From Pseudotamlana agarivorans (lineage in GTDB: Bacteria; Bacteroidota; Bacteroidia; Flavobacteriales; Flavobacteriaceae): a DNA stretch of 64,000 nt. Position numbers and translations under genes: made by a program. Where the stretch lies: the NCBI RefSeq assembly GCF_001642835.1, contig NZ_LXEI01000013.1, positions 1 to 64,000 on the forward strand, given 5' to 3'. How positions within the stretch are numbered: the stretch's first letter is position 1; every line of letters starts with the position of its first letter. The notes under the pieces were generated by a model, which did not search any database, was not told the DNA's origin, and was given only the letters and a program-made list of their open reading frames with translations. This document shows, one piece after another, positions 52,914 to 61,836 of the stretch.

Positions 52914-54095
52914 TCACTTTACTAGTCTTACTCCAGAAAACAGCCAACGCATATCGGTCTGGAAGAAGTTCCTATACGTATGTCGTTTGTGGTTTTTTGC
53001 GGTTGCTATCGAAGCACCTCTAAGCACCTGCTGGTTTACCATAAACTTTCCATTGTATTCACCCAATGCCCCTTTCGCTGTTTTAAAATTAGGGTAAGGC
53101 AAATACGCACTGCTCGTCCACTCCCAGAGCTGCCCCCAGTTAAAATACTTAGAAGCCACTTCCCACTCAAACTCTGTAGGCAAACGCATACCAGCCCATT
53201 GCGCATAAGCATAAGCCTCAAAATAACTAATGTGAGTTAGCGGTTTATTTTTGTCCACTGGTAAAAATCCATTATAAGTGTAATAATGATAAACACCTTC
53301 AATGTCGTGCCAATACATAGGTGCAGAAATTTGATTTTCGTTTATAAAATCCCAACCATCTGCATGCCATAAATTAAAATTTTTATATCCTCCAGATTCT
53401 ATAAATGCCATATACTCCCCATTGGTAATGAGTTTATTTGATATTTCAAACGGCTGTATATAGGTTTTATGAACGCCTAATTCATTATCAAAACAAAAGG
53501 AGTCTTTTTGATGACCAATGGTATATACGCCTTCTTCAATAGCAATAAACTCTTGTTTCTGTGTTTCTTCTTCTAATAAAAGATCAAGTTGTATGGTTGG
53601 TTGGGTCGCTTGGTTACCTAAAATGTATTTTATATCATAAGCCAGTAATTCTTGATGCTGTTGCTCATGATTAATACCTATCTCGACTACGTCTAGTAAT
53701 TCTTTTTTGTTAGTCTCGTCAAGCAATTTTTCAACATTTGTGGTAACATACTTTCTATACTGGAGCACATCGTTAACCGTTGGCCGTGTCATTAAACCAC
53801 GATTAGGCCGTAAAACACGTTCTCCAACATTATTGTAGTAACTATTGAATAAGTAAGCATAATCCGCATTGAATAATTTATAATGTATATCAAAATCCTT
53901 TAAAACAAATTGTTCGAAAAACCAAGTAGAATGGGCCAAATGCCATTTTGGAGGCGAAACGAAATCAGCCGGTTGCACCGAAAAATCTTCAATTTCTAAA
54001 TTTTGAATTAGCTTTTCAGATTGGCGTCTAGTTTCAAGAAATTTTTGCTTCATTTTACTCATTAACAAAGAAATTTGCTTTTCGTTAGCACACAT
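52914..54095 (-). CDS. egtB: ergothioneine sulfoxide synthase EgtB
   Basis: Non-heme iron enzyme of 393 residues joining a thiol donor to hercynine. N-terminal DinB-like part with WHLAHSTWFFEQF (His52/His55) and the iron-site pattern H143-x3-H147-x-E149 in NHEQQHQELL, then an FGE-like sulfatase-modifying domain ending MRWLFSGVRLVK. No egtA or egtC is next to it, so it may use free cysteine, but this is not proven. Met12 or Met15 could be the start. Confidence 0.88.
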   Translation of the reverse strand: MCANEKQISLLMSKMKQKFLETRRQSEKLIQNLEIEDFSVQPADFVSPPKWHLAHSTWFFEQFVLKDFDIHYKLFNADYAYLFNSYYNNVGERVLRPNRGLMTRPTVNDVLQYRKYVTTNVEKLLDETNKKELLDVVEIGINHEQQHQELLAYDIKYILGNQATQPTIQLDLLLEEETQKQEFIAIEEGVYTIGHQKDSFCFDNELGVHKTYIQPFEISNKLITNGEYMAFIESGGYKNFNLWHADGWDFINENQISAPMYWHDIEGVYHYYTYNGFLPVDKNKPLTHISYFEAYAYAQWAGMRLPTEFEWEVASKYFNWGQLWEWTSSAYLPYPNFKTAKGALGEYNGKFMVNQQVLRGASIATAKNHKRHTYRNFFQTDMRWLFSGVRLVK

Positions 54096-54452
54096 TGATA
54101 AATTACTTTTGACAGGCCTAAAACGCTACCAACAACTGTAGCAATTCCCTTTAATTATTGCCTCAACTTTTTGATACATCTTGCAGGAGATACTAGAAAT
54201 TCAGAGGAAATACAGCTTTATGACACCTACCAATACGCCAATTTAAAGAGTATAAAACAGAGATGTTTACTTATATAATCTTTTTTTGAACTCAATCCAT
54301 CTTAGACAAGATGAATCTTAAGAAAAACACTCCATAAATCAATATAAAACAACGACTTACACACAAATAACTTCTTAATTATTCAAAAAATAATGTAAAT
54401 TTATATCAGTATACTATTAAACATTTGTCTAACCTAAATTATCCTAATTATT
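54096..54452. other. intergenic region
   Basis: A 357-bp gap between divergent egtB and a lipoprotein gene. No conserved element beyond a weak TAAATTTA near 54391. Nothing else supported. Confidence 0.4.
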
Positions 54453-54869
54453 ATGAAACGACTGATTCCTCTTATCTTAATCACTTTTTTAGCATTTAGC
54501 TGTAGTAATGATGACGATTCTTACTACCACGATTACCATTTAGAATATATTGGTGCCGTTGATGCAAACGTACCTTCTGAGTTCGTTTTTGGAAGAACTT
54601 ATCGCATAGAAGTCACTATCGAGTTACCAAATAGCTGTTACTTTTACTATAATCAATACGATTATTTCTATGAAGGAACTTCCAGGCTAATTTATCCTAT
54701 TGCGCACGTAGATGATGGTGTGTCTTGTACTGAAGACATTCGAGAAGTTACATTCTCTATCCCTGTACAAGCCTTGCAGCAAGAAACTTATACTTTTAAA
54801 TTTTATCAAGGACAAGATTCAAGCGGTCAAGACACCTTCTTTACTATTGATGTTCCTGTGGTTAATTAG
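54453..54869 (+). CDS. small hypothetical lipoprotein
   Basis: Lipoprotein of 138 residues, signal MKRLIPLILITFLAFSC with lipobox Cys17 and an Asp-rich start (SNDDDSYYHDYH). The rest is beta-rich with Tyr and Asp (RTYRIEVTIELPNSCYFYYN, then FFTIDVPVVN). I do not recognise the family. Convergent with the next gene, with a ~130-bp repeat element between them. Confidence 0.75.
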   Translation: MKRLIPLILITFLAFSCSNDDDSYYHDYHLEYIGAVDANVPSEFVFGRTYRIEVTIELPNSCYFYYNQYDYFYEGTSRLIYPIAHVDDGVSCTEDIREVTFSIPVQALQQETYTFKFYQGQDSSGQDTFFTIDVPVVN

Positions 54870-54925
54870 TTATCCTAGAAACACTAAACAGGTATAAATT
54901 ATAAAACTTAGTCATAATCTAAAAT

Positions 54926-55065
54926 AAAAAGAGGCTGTTTAAAAGTTGAAACAATCGTCACGCTGTGCTCGACACAACATCTCATTCAGTGACATGCGGT
55001 GATTATGAGAATCTGAAATAAATTCAGATTGACGAAAAAGTAACTTTTTAAACAGCCTCTTTTTT
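54926..55065. repeat. ~130-bp element with inverted ends, copy C
   Basis: AAAAAGAGGCTGTTTAAAAGTT (54926-54947) is inverted at 55043-55065 as AACTTTTTAAACAGCCTCTT. Between AGAGGC (54930) and GCCTCT (55060) lie 131 bp. Its reverse complement matches 45723-45851 along most of the interior (TTCGTCAATCTGAA, GACGATTGTTTCAAC). It sits between convergent genes and should also end transcription. Confidence 0.8.
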
Positions 55066-55078
55066 ACTATTAAAACCT

Positions 55079-56554
55079 TTACTCAATACACTTAAGTTTA
55101 TCTATAAAGAATTCTGAATAATCTACTTCTGACATTTGAACACTCCCTTTTGTCCCTTTTAGTTTTATGGATGCTATAGGCGACTCTTGCAACATGAGTA
55201 TTTGAGTTTTAGACAAGTTGCCTTTAAACTCAAAACTACCACACTCCATATTCCAAGAATGATAAAAAACGACATTTTTTCCATTTTCTAAAGTAACCTT
55301 TACCGACGAACGATTATGTGAATAATGACTAACACAGCCTAAATCTTCTTTCGCATTAAAAAACACATTAACCTTGTGACCTTGTCGGTACAACTCCACG
55401 GTTAGCACATCATTAAGCACATATTTACTGGTTCTCATAGTATGCACATTGTAAAACACATCAAAATCGTTAATCTCATAACTGCAAGAATCTTTAAACT
55501 TGATGCGTTCAAGTTTTAGTCTTTCTTTTTTACCCATTTCCTCGCTTGCTTCAACAACATTTGTGACGCTTTTCTTTTCTGCAGATAACACTCGAATTAA
55601 GGAGTCTTTGATACGTTTTTCATACTGCCTTTTTTGAATAGCCATACTTCTAACTAAAGAATCCTTTATTTGTTTTTCATATAAGGCTTGAGGATTATTT
55701 GCTTCTAAATTCTGTTGCACTGTTAAGGATTTCTGCTTTGCTAAATAAACCTCATTCTGTCGTTTTATCTGTAGAGCAGCTTCAATTTCTTTTTGCTTAG
55801 CTAAATTTTTCTGGATAGTATCTTTTACCCGCTGCTCCTCAAAAGCTTTCTCTTTGGCCACAATTAAAGCTATGGAATCTTGTTTTTGTTGCTCTTTCAA
55901 GGCCTTTTGTTTGGCAAAATAAACTTCATTCTGATGCTTAATCGCTAGAGCGGATTCAATTTGCTTTTGATTAGCTAAACGTTTCTCAATGGAATCTTTT
56001 ACACGCTGTTCCTTAATCGCTTCCGCTTTAGCCTCGATTACAGCTATGGAATCTTTTTTTCGCTGCTCTTCCAAAACCTTTTGCTTGGCAAAATAAACTT
56101 CATTTTGATGTTTAATTGCTAGAGCGGATTCAATCTGCTTTTGATTGGCTAAACGTTTTTCAATGGAATCTTGTTTTCTCTGATCTATTTCGCCTTTTTC
56201 CGAAATTTGATACACCTTATTTTTCCGCGCTTCTTCTGCCTGAATTAATTTCAATCTTTCCTCCTCCTGATAGGCATAATACAAGTCCATCATACCCTCG
56301 GTGACCTCTAAATCATCCATTTTCACAATACCAACCTGATCATTATATTTTATTTTATAATTATCACGTCCTAAGAAATCCACTACTTCACAAGGTTCAT
56401 TTTCGGAAAATTGACCTATGGGATTTGTAAGCTCGTTTAAATTTTCATTCAATTCTTTATAAATTTTTCCGTCTTGAAAAAACTGAGTGGATATTTGAGC
56501 GTTTTGAGAAAATAAGCTTAATGAAAATAAAAATAAATAACAATATTTTATCAA
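55079..56554 (-). CDS. secreted coiled-coil protein with 58-residue repeats
   Basis: Exported protein of 491 residues. Signal peptide about 1-18; an SH3-like part at 25-85 (CEVVDFLGRDNYKIKYNDQV); then charged coiled coil. Three 58-residue repeats begin at 129, 187 and 245 (DSIEKRLANQKQIESALAIK, the same again, then DTIQKNLAKQKEIEAALQIK) followed by degenerate copies (KDSLVRSMAIQK, KDSLIRVLSAEK). The C-terminal third (about 350-491) is a beta domain with several Cys residues. Function is not known. Confidence 0.78.
   Translation of the reverse strand: MIKYCYLFLFSLSLFSQNAQISTQFFQDGKIYKELNENLNELTNPIGQFSENEPCEVVDFLGRDNYKIKYNDQVGIVKMDDLEVTEGMMDLYYAYQEEERLKLIQAEEARKNKVYQISEKGEIDQRKQDSIEKRLANQKQIESALAIKHQNEVYFAKQKVLEEQRKKDSIAVIEAKAEAIKEQRVKDSIEKRLANQKQIESALAIKHQNEVYFAKQKALKEQQKQDSIALIVAKEKAFEEQRVKDTIQKNLAKQKEIEAALQIKRQNEVYLAKQKSLTVQQNLEANNPQALYEKQIKDSLVRSMAIQKRQYEKRIKDSLIRVLSAEKKSVTNVVEASEEMGKKERLKLERIKFKDSCSYEINDFDVFYNVHTMRTSKYVLNDVLTVELYRQGHKVNVFFNAKEDLGCVSHYSHNRSSVKVTLENGKNVVFYHSWNMECGSFEFKGNLSKTQILMLQESPIASIKLKGTKGSVQMSEVDYSEFFIDKLKCIE
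55649..56170 (-). repeat. three 174-bp coding repeats
   Basis: DNA encoding residues 129-302 of the coiled-coil protein is a tandem array of three 174-bp units. Units one and two are nearly identical, including the DNA words for NQKQIESALAIKHQNEVYFA. Unit three has diverged. Homologous recombination could change the copy number in frame. Confidence 0.8.
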
Positions 56555-56717
56555 AGTCTTGGGGTTTAATAAAGTTTAGAATTAAGGCCTAAAAAGCCTT
56601 TTATATAGGTTATGTGACCAAAATATATTTATATTAAAATTTTTAAAAATTTATTGGATTAAATTCTTTATTATTAGGTTTAACGTCCTATTTAAGGATA
56701 AATACATAACCCAAAAT

Positions 56718-57077
56718 ATGACCATCGAAGCGTTAGTCGGCAACTACACTATAACTGGACACAATCAAAATGCGGAAAAAAGCCCCTATAAAGGAAAGCT
56801 AAGTTTAAGTCTAGACTCTTATAAGCGGATAAAGGCCGAATGGATTATAAATGATGAACAACTTCAATGGGGCGTGGGCGTTTATCAAGACCATATCCTT
56901 GTTATTAATTTTCATTATGAAGGAGACCAAGGCGCTATTTATAATGGTGTAGTGGTTTACAAATGCATTACTGAAAATATCCTTGAAGGCTTTTGGTACG
57001 AAGAACATGGTGATCCTGAATACCTGGGGCATGAACAATGCATAAAAACCATCTCAACAAACACTTTGTTCAATTAA
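56718..57077 (+). CDS. hypothetical small protein
   Basis: Protein of 119 residues, no signal peptide and no membrane helix. Beta-strand-rich with GNYTITGHNQN, GVGVYQDHILVINFHYEGDQ and LEGFWYEEHGDPEYLGHEQC. The motif pattern resembles lipocalin-like or avidin-like small barrels, but I cannot place it. It stands alone, upstream of the pectate lyase gene by 117 bases. Confidence 0.55.
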   Translation: MTIEALVGNYTITGHNQNAEKSPYKGKLSLSLDSYKRIKAEWIINDEQLQWGVGVYQDHILVINFHYEGDQGAIYNGVVVYKCITENILEGFWYEEHGDPEYLGHEQCIKTISTNTLFN

Positions 57078-57152
57078 AGCTTCGGATTCTACTCCGCTAA
57101 TCAAAGTCTGAAAAATTTAGTTAAAAAAATATCACCGTAACACCCTAAACTG

Positions 57153-57160
57153 TATTTTTG
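57153..57160 (+). promoter_or_regulatory. candidate -7 element of the PL9 gene
   Basis: TATTTTTG matches TAnnTTTG; the start would be near 57164, about 30 bp before the ATG. No -33 TTG was found and no Fnr-type box lies at the spacing seen elsewhere. Confidence 0.45.
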
Positions 57161-57194
57161 TTATCGATTACATTTTTAACTTAACTAACATCTT

Positions 57195-58670
57195 ATGACT
57201 ACAAAAACCACACAATGCAACCTTATTTTAGCATGTTTTATGCTTTGGCAAATTAGCTGTTTTGCCTTTACTGATATTACGGTAAATAATGCTTCACAAT
57301 TTAACACAGCCGTATCAAGTGCCAGTGCTGGCGACAACATTTATGTTCGCGGTGGCCATTACAGTTTCAATACTGTGGTAAGCATCAATAACAGCGGCAC
57401 AAGCTCAAACCTTATTTCTATCCTACCTCACCCTGACAACACTTCTAGACCTGTTTTTGATTTTTCTAGTATGATTGAACATAGTAGTAATCGTGCCATA
57501 TCCTTACAAGGCAGTTATTGGCATATTAAAGGCATTGATATTTTTGGTGCTGGCGATAATGGGATGCACATTCGAGGTCATAATAATTTAATCGAATATT
57601 GCACCTTTAGCGAGTGTAGTGATTCTGGATTACAAATAGACAACGGCGGTTCGTTTAACACCATTCTAAATTGTGACTCCTATAACAATGCCGATTCTTC
57701 TATTGAAAATGCCGATGGTTTTGCCTGTAAATTGACTGCTGGTACTGGCAATAAATTTATAGGTTGTCGTGCTTGGAACAATTTAGATGATGGCTGGGAT
57801 GGTTACCTTAGAGGCATCGACAACATTACCACCACCTACGAAAACTGTTGGGCTATTAATAATGGCTATTTAAAAGATGGTACTGCAGGAGGCGGCGATG
57901 GTAACGGTTTTAAGACTGGTGGTAGTGACGACAAAGACTTAAAACACCATGCCGTTTTTAAAAATTGTATTGCTGCTGGAAACATTGTTGATGGCTTTGA
58001 TCATAATAGTAATAGAGGCACCATCACCATGTATAATTGTGGTGCATACCAAAATGGTAGAAACATAAACTTTAGCAGCTCTAATATTGCTGAAAAACTG
58101 GAAATTAAAAACACCATTAGTTATGATGGAAATAGTAATGATAGCTTTAGAGCAACAACCCTTATCATAGAAAACAACAGTTGGCAAAACGGATTGACTA
58201 CAAATGCTAATGATTTTGAAAGTCTGGACATCAATTCATTGCTAGCAAATAGAAAAACCGATGGTAGTCTTCCTGATGTTCAATTTTTTAAGCTTGTTGC
58301 TGGTAGTGATTTAATAGATGCTGGCGTAGATGTTGGAATATCATTTAACGGCTCTGCTCCCGACATAGGGCCTTTTGAAACGGCCGCCCTAAGTATTAAC
58401 GATTTTGTTTTTGAAAACGGTGTAGCTAATTATCCGAATCCATTTTCAGAAGAAACTCAAATTGTTTTCAACTTAAAACAAGAAGCAAACTTAAATGTAG
58501 CCATTTACAGTTTAACAGGAGCAAAACTGATGGAATTTAAAGAAAACAAATATAATTCTGGTAAAAACACCTTAACCCTAAAGCGTCACAGTTTAGCTTC
58601 TGGGAATTACCTACTTACCATAAGTGGACCAAATAACTTAAGTACAAGTAAATTAATTACTGTAAACTAA
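57195..58670 (+). CDS. PL9-like pectate lyase with T9SS sorting domain
   Basis: Secreted right-handed beta-helix enzyme, 491 residues, signal ending near CFAF. The segment ENADGFACKLTAGTGNKFIG (171-190), with Lys179 as probable base and Asp174 as probable calcium ligand, then GCRAWNNLDDGWDGY and GNGFKTGGSDDKDLKHHAVF, resembles family 9 polysaccharide lyases (Pel9A). Cleavage of polygalacturonate is expected from the family. Residues 405-491 (NYPNPFSEETQIVF) are a type IX secretion C-terminal sorting domain. The next gene encodes an esterase. Confidence 0.82.
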   Translation: MTTKTTQCNLILACFMLWQISCFAFTDITVNNASQFNTAVSSASAGDNIYVRGGHYSFNTVVSINNSGTSSNLISILPHPDNTSRPVFDFSSMIEHSSNRAISLQGSYWHIKGIDIFGAGDNGMHIRGHNNLIEYCTFSECSDSGLQIDNGGSFNTILNCDSYNNADSSIENADGFACKLTAGTGNKFIGCRAWNNLDDGWDGYLRGIDNITTTYENCWAINNGYLKDGTAGGGDGNGFKTGGSDDKDLKHHAVFKNCIAAGNIVDGFDHNSNRGTITMYNCGAYQNGRNINFSSSNIAEKLEIKNTISYDGNSNDSFRATTLIIENNSWQNGLTTNANDFESLDINSLLANRKTDGSLPDVQFFKLVAGSDLIDAGVDVGISFNGSAPDIGPFETAALSINDFVFENGVANYPNPFSEETQIVFNLKQEANLNVAIYSLTGAKLMEFKENKYNSGKNTLTLKRHSLASGNYLLTISGPNNLSTSKLITVN

Positions 58671-58693
58671 ATTAATTGCTGGTTATCATCTAT

Positions 58694-58741
58694 AAAAAAA
58701 GGAAGGCCCATTTTTCATAAAAGGCTTTCCTTTTTGTTTTT
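58694..58741 (+). terminator. terminator after the PL9 gene
   Basis: AAAAAGGAAGGCC (58696-58708) pairs with GGCTTTCCTTTTT (58723-58735) with one wobble, followed by GTTTTT. A strong intrinsic terminator between the lyase and the esterase gene, so the esterase probably has its own promoter or relies on read-through. Confidence 0.85.
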
Positions 58742-58784
58742 CGATACAATTTCAAATAACTTCAACAAATAAAACGCTTAAACT

Positions 58785-59729
58785 ATGGGCTTAAAAAAAA
58801 TCATATTAAAAATCATTTTCATGGGGAGCATTTTTGGTAGTTCAGTGATTACAAATGGTCAAGAACACGACATTGAACTTTGGGCAACAGTTCCAAATGC
58901 GATTGAAAATAAAGATTATCAAGAAGAATTTCGATTAAATAATAAAGGTGTTGCTACAGGTATTAGAAAAGTAACCGAGCCCACTATAAAAGTTTATTTA
59001 GCGAAACACCATGATGCAGAGACTACTCCAGCCATTATTATTTGTCCTGGAGGCGGCTACAAACATTTGTCTCATGTAAAGGAAGGCGAAAAAGTTGCAG
59101 AATGGCTTAATTCTATAGGCATTTCAGCATTTGTACTTAAATACAGATTACCCAGTGATGCTATCATGGTTAATAAAACCATTGGGCCTTTGCAAGACGC
59201 TCAAGAAGCCATTAGAACAGTAAGACGCCGATCGAAAGAATGGCACATCGACCCTAACAAAATTGGTGTTATGGGCTTTTCGGCAGGCGGACATCTAGCA
59301 GCAACACTATCAACCCATTATAAGGATTCTATTTACAACCACGACAATACTTCGGCACGACCAGATTTTTCTATATTAATCTACCCAGTTATTTCGATGA
59401 AAGATGATATAACACACCAAGGCTCGAAAACTAACCTACTGGGTGAAACGCCATCGCAAAATTTAATAAACCAATATTCTAATGAAGATCAAGTGACTCC
59501 ATCCACTCCACCCACGTTTTTAATCCATGCTACCGACGACCAATCGGTTCCTGTTGAAAACAGCATCAATTACTACCTGGGATTAAAGGAAAATAACGTC
59601 CCCGTTGAAATGCACATATATGAAAATGGTGGTCATGGCTTCGGACTTGGTACAACAGGCACAAATGCAAATTGGCCTAGAGTCTGTGAAGCTTGGCTTA
59701 ATGTTCAGGTCTCAAATTCTCAACCATAG
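58785..59729 (+). CDS. alpha/beta-hydrolase esterase, BD-FAE/acetylesterase-like
   Basis: Secreted serine esterase, 314 residues, signal about 1-25 (SVITNGQ). Oxyanion-hole text CPGGGYKHLS, nucleophile Ser166 in GFSAGGH, acidic residue near Asp251/252 (HATDDQSVP) and His284 (NGGHGFGLG) complete the triad. The family removes acetyl or feruloyl groups from plant polysaccharides. Beside a pectate lyase it may deacetylate pectin, an inference. It ends at a strong bidirectional terminator. Confidence 0.85.
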   Translation: MGLKKIILKIIFMGSIFGSSVITNGQEHDIELWATVPNAIENKDYQEEFRLNNKGVATGIRKVTEPTIKVYLAKHHDAETTPAIIICPGGGYKHLSHVKEGEKVAEWLNSIGISAFVLKYRLPSDAIMVNKTIGPLQDAQEAIRTVRRRSKEWHIDPNKIGVMGFSAGGHLAATLSTHYKDSIYNHDNTSARPDFSILIYPVISMKDDITHQGSKTNLLGETPSQNLINQYSNEDQVTPSTPPTFLIHATDDQSVPVENSINYYLGLKENNVPVEMHIYENGGHGFGLGTTGTNANWPRVCEAWLNVQVSNSQP

Positions 59730-59746
59730 TTTAAATAGCTTACAAA

Positions 59747-59778
59747 AAAGCCCATGTATACTGATATACATGGGCTTT
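59747..59778. terminator. bidirectional terminator, esterase / 59804 gene
   Basis: AAAGCCCATGTATA (59747-59760) and TATACATGGGCTTT (59765-59778) pair perfectly over 14 bases with a CTGA loop. A-run before and T-rich after. The genes on both sides are convergent. Confidence 0.9.
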
Positions 59779-59803
59779 GATACGAGGTTAATAAAATAAA
59801 TTA

Positions 59804-60073
59804 TTAACTTACTTTTTGGCTCTCTTTCATTTCTTTCAATAGCTTCAATTCTCTCTGAATTTCTTCACTTCTTTTAGCTATCTTATTAACTTTTTCATCT
59901 ATGACCGCTTGATGTCTAAGCCGACGCTCACGTCGAAGTTCTTCTTTTTCTTTACGCATCTGGCGTTCCTTCATCATCTTCGCCTTTTCTTGAGCTACAG
60001 ATATATATGAATAGCCATACATGCTTAAAAACAATAAAGCCACAATTCCTAATACTACAAAACCGTATTCCAT
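59804..60073 (-). CDS. small single-pass coiled-coil membrane protein
   Basis: Protein of 89 residues: one helix (FVVLGIVALLFLSMYGYSYI, about 5-24) followed by a charged coiled coil (RQMRKEKEELRRERRLR, then EEIQRELKLLKEMKES). No known family. It is alone between a terminator and an intergenic gap. Coding is supported by length, membrane segment and codon regularity. Confidence 0.65.
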   Translation of the reverse strand: MEYGFVVLGIVALLFLSMYGYSYISVAQEKAKMMKERQMRKEKEELRRERRLRHQAVIDEKVNKIAKRSEEIQRELKLLKEMKESQKVS

Positions 60074-60309
60074 TTTAAAATGCTATTAATTAAGTTCTAT
60101 TATAAACCTAAAATTATTAAATCACCAATATTTTGGCAAACTTTATAATAAAGGTATAAAAAGACCCCACTTATTTTAAAATAAAAAAGACGAAAGACTT
60201 AAAAAACAGTTAAACGTTTAACAAACAACATTTAGGCTACGGTGCAGTAAAAATTAATTATTCTGTTCGAAGTAAAATTATCTCTAGAAAAATCATAAAA
60301 ATAAAGTCG

Positions 60310-60708
60310 CTACTCGTTAACTTTATAAGGCAAACCGTTGGACTTCCAACCTAAAAAACCATCTTTTAGATTATAAATGGTAGTAAATCCTGCTTTTTTA
60401 AAATAAGGAACACTTTTTTTGCTTCGCTTTCCTGTACGACAATAGATATAAACAGGTTTATCGGAGTTTAGTTTTTCTATATTGTTCAAAAAGTCATCGG
60501 ATTTAAAATCGACATTAATGGCGTGGTATAAATGGCCTTCATCAAATTCTTTAGGCGTACGAACATCTATAAGTTGAACAAAGTCATGACTCACATCCAT
60601 TTGAAATTGTTTTGCTGGCATAAGAACATAATCATCTGACACACATTGATTACAGCCGCTTAAAACAACACTTAAAAAACATAATAGATATAATGGATAA
60701 TACTTCAT
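60310..60708 (-). CDS. rhodanese-like lipoprotein
   Basis: Periplasmic lipoprotein of 132 residues, lipobox LSGC (Cys19). The rhodanese loop is YIYCRTGKRS with catalytic Cys90; LIDVRTPKEFDEGHL marks the conserved Asp-Arg site. Follows the cytoplasmic rhodanese by eight bases, so the two form an operon. Substrate is unknown. Confidence 0.88.
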   Translation of the reverse strand: MKYYPLYLLCFLSVVLSGCNQCVSDDYVLMPAKQFQMDVSHDFVQLIDVRTPKEFDEGHLYHAINVDFKSDDFLNNIEKLNSDKPVYIYCRTGKRSKKSVPYFKKAGFTTIYNLKDGFLGWKSNGLPYKVNE

Positions 60709-60716
60709 AGGAGTGT

Positions 60717-61031
60717 TTATTTTTCAACCACATCTCCTGTCCACTCCAGCATACCGCCTTCAAGGTTATAAGCGTTTTCGAAACCTAACTGTTCCATGAT
60801 CTGACAAGCTTTCCCAGAGCGATTACCAGAACGGCAATACACATAATAATTTTTCGACTTATCTAAAGCTTCAATCTCATCAACAAACTCTTGCCCCTTA
60901 TAAATATCGATATGAATGGCATTTTCTATAATACCTTCAGCTACTTCTGCATCGGTTCTTACATCTAAAACAACAGCATTATCATCGTTTGCTAATTGTT
61001 CTACCCATTCTTCTTGTGTTAAATCTTCCAT
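60717..61031 (-). CDS. rhodanese-like protein
   Basis: Cytoplasmic sulfurtransferase-like protein, 104 residues, one rhodanese domain: VVLDVRTDAEVAEGIIENAI, catalytic loop YVYCRSGNRSGKA with Cys66 and NLEGGMLEWTGD. Paired with a secreted copy downstream. Both copies keep the active-site Cys. Role in sulfur or redox metabolism is not shown. Confidence 0.9.
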   Translation of the reverse strand: MEDLTQEEWVEQLANDDNAVVLDVRTDAEVAEGIIENAIHIDIYKGQEFVDEIEALDKSKNYYVYCRSGNRSGKACQIMEQLGFENAYNLEGGMLEWTGDVVEK

Positions 61032-61154
61032 AGTTATAAATATAAAATGTTTAGCGCATCTACATTAAAATTAAATCTCCTCAATATATAAGGATATGCT
61101 TTAAGTTTTAATGTTAGTGATTATACAAAATTAAGGCTTATAAAATTATAGACG

Positions 61155-61192
61155 AAAAAAAATCCGAAGAATTAGCTCCTCGGATTTTTTTT
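61155..61192 (-). terminator. terminator of the redoxin/TlpA operon
   Basis: AAAAAAAATCCGA (61155-61167) pairs with TCGGATTTTTTTT (61180-61192), 13 perfect pairs with T-runs on both strands. It lies after the redoxin stop codon and may work in both directions. Confidence 0.85.
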
Positions 61193-61208
61193 GAAAACGC
61201 ATATTCCT

Positions 61209-61826
61209 TTAGACTTTTATAGAACACCCTATGGCTTTGGTTTCTGTTTCTGGCACCGGATTACCTTTCAATAAAGCATCGACAGCGGCTTCTACATACT
61301 TCGTGGTCACAGCCGATGGATCTTTATAATTGTCATCGATAGCGCCAATATACTTAACAACATTCCCCTTGTTAGTTTTCTCTAAAACAAATATATGTGG
61401 TGTTTTAGTCGCACCAAATTTTGGGTATACCGACTGTTTTTCATCTATTAAATAAGGAAAGTTGAATCCTTTTTCTTCGGCACGTTTTTTCATTTCTGGT
61501 AAGGCATCACCAGGCTTAACGGCTATATTATTAGGCATAATAGCAATAACAGGATAGCCTTTTGGGGCGTATTTTTTATTTAACTCTACAATGCGATCCT
61601 CATACATCACTGCATACGGACAGGTATTACAGGTAAACGTTATAATGTATCCTTTGGCTTTTTTATAATCGGCCATGGATACCATCTTTCCATCTATATT
61701 TTTAAGCGAAAAATCTTCGGCGACATCACCAATTTTATAACCGTCGCTAATGGTTTTGTTTACGGTAAAAGCACTTACTAAAAGTATTAATAAGCCTCCT
61801 GAAATAAATTTGACTACTTTTTTCAT
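61209..61826 (-). CDS. thioredoxin-fold redoxin, secreted
   Basis: Protein of 205 residues with a signal (LLILLVSAFTV) and an AhpC/TSA-like fold. FTCNTCPYAVMYEDRIVELN carries Cys66 and Cys69 in a CxxC pattern, not the usual WCxPC. Also APKGYPVIAIMPNNI and FGATKTPHIFVLE. It resembles the thioredoxin-family redoxins of flavobacteria. It is ten bases after the TlpA-type gene on the same strand, so the pair may act on the same substrate. Confidence 0.85.
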   Translation of the reverse strand: MKKVVKFISGGLLILLVSAFTVNKTISDGYKIGDVAEDFSLKNIDGKMVSMADYKKAKGYIITFTCNTCPYAVMYEDRIVELNKKYAPKGYPVIAIMPNNIAVKPGDALPEMKKRAEEKGFNFPYLIDEKQSVYPKFGATKTPHIFVLEKTNKGNVVKYIGAIDDNYKDPSAVTTKYVEAAVDALLKGNPVPETETKAIGCSIKV

Positions 61827-61836
61827 AATGTTTGGT

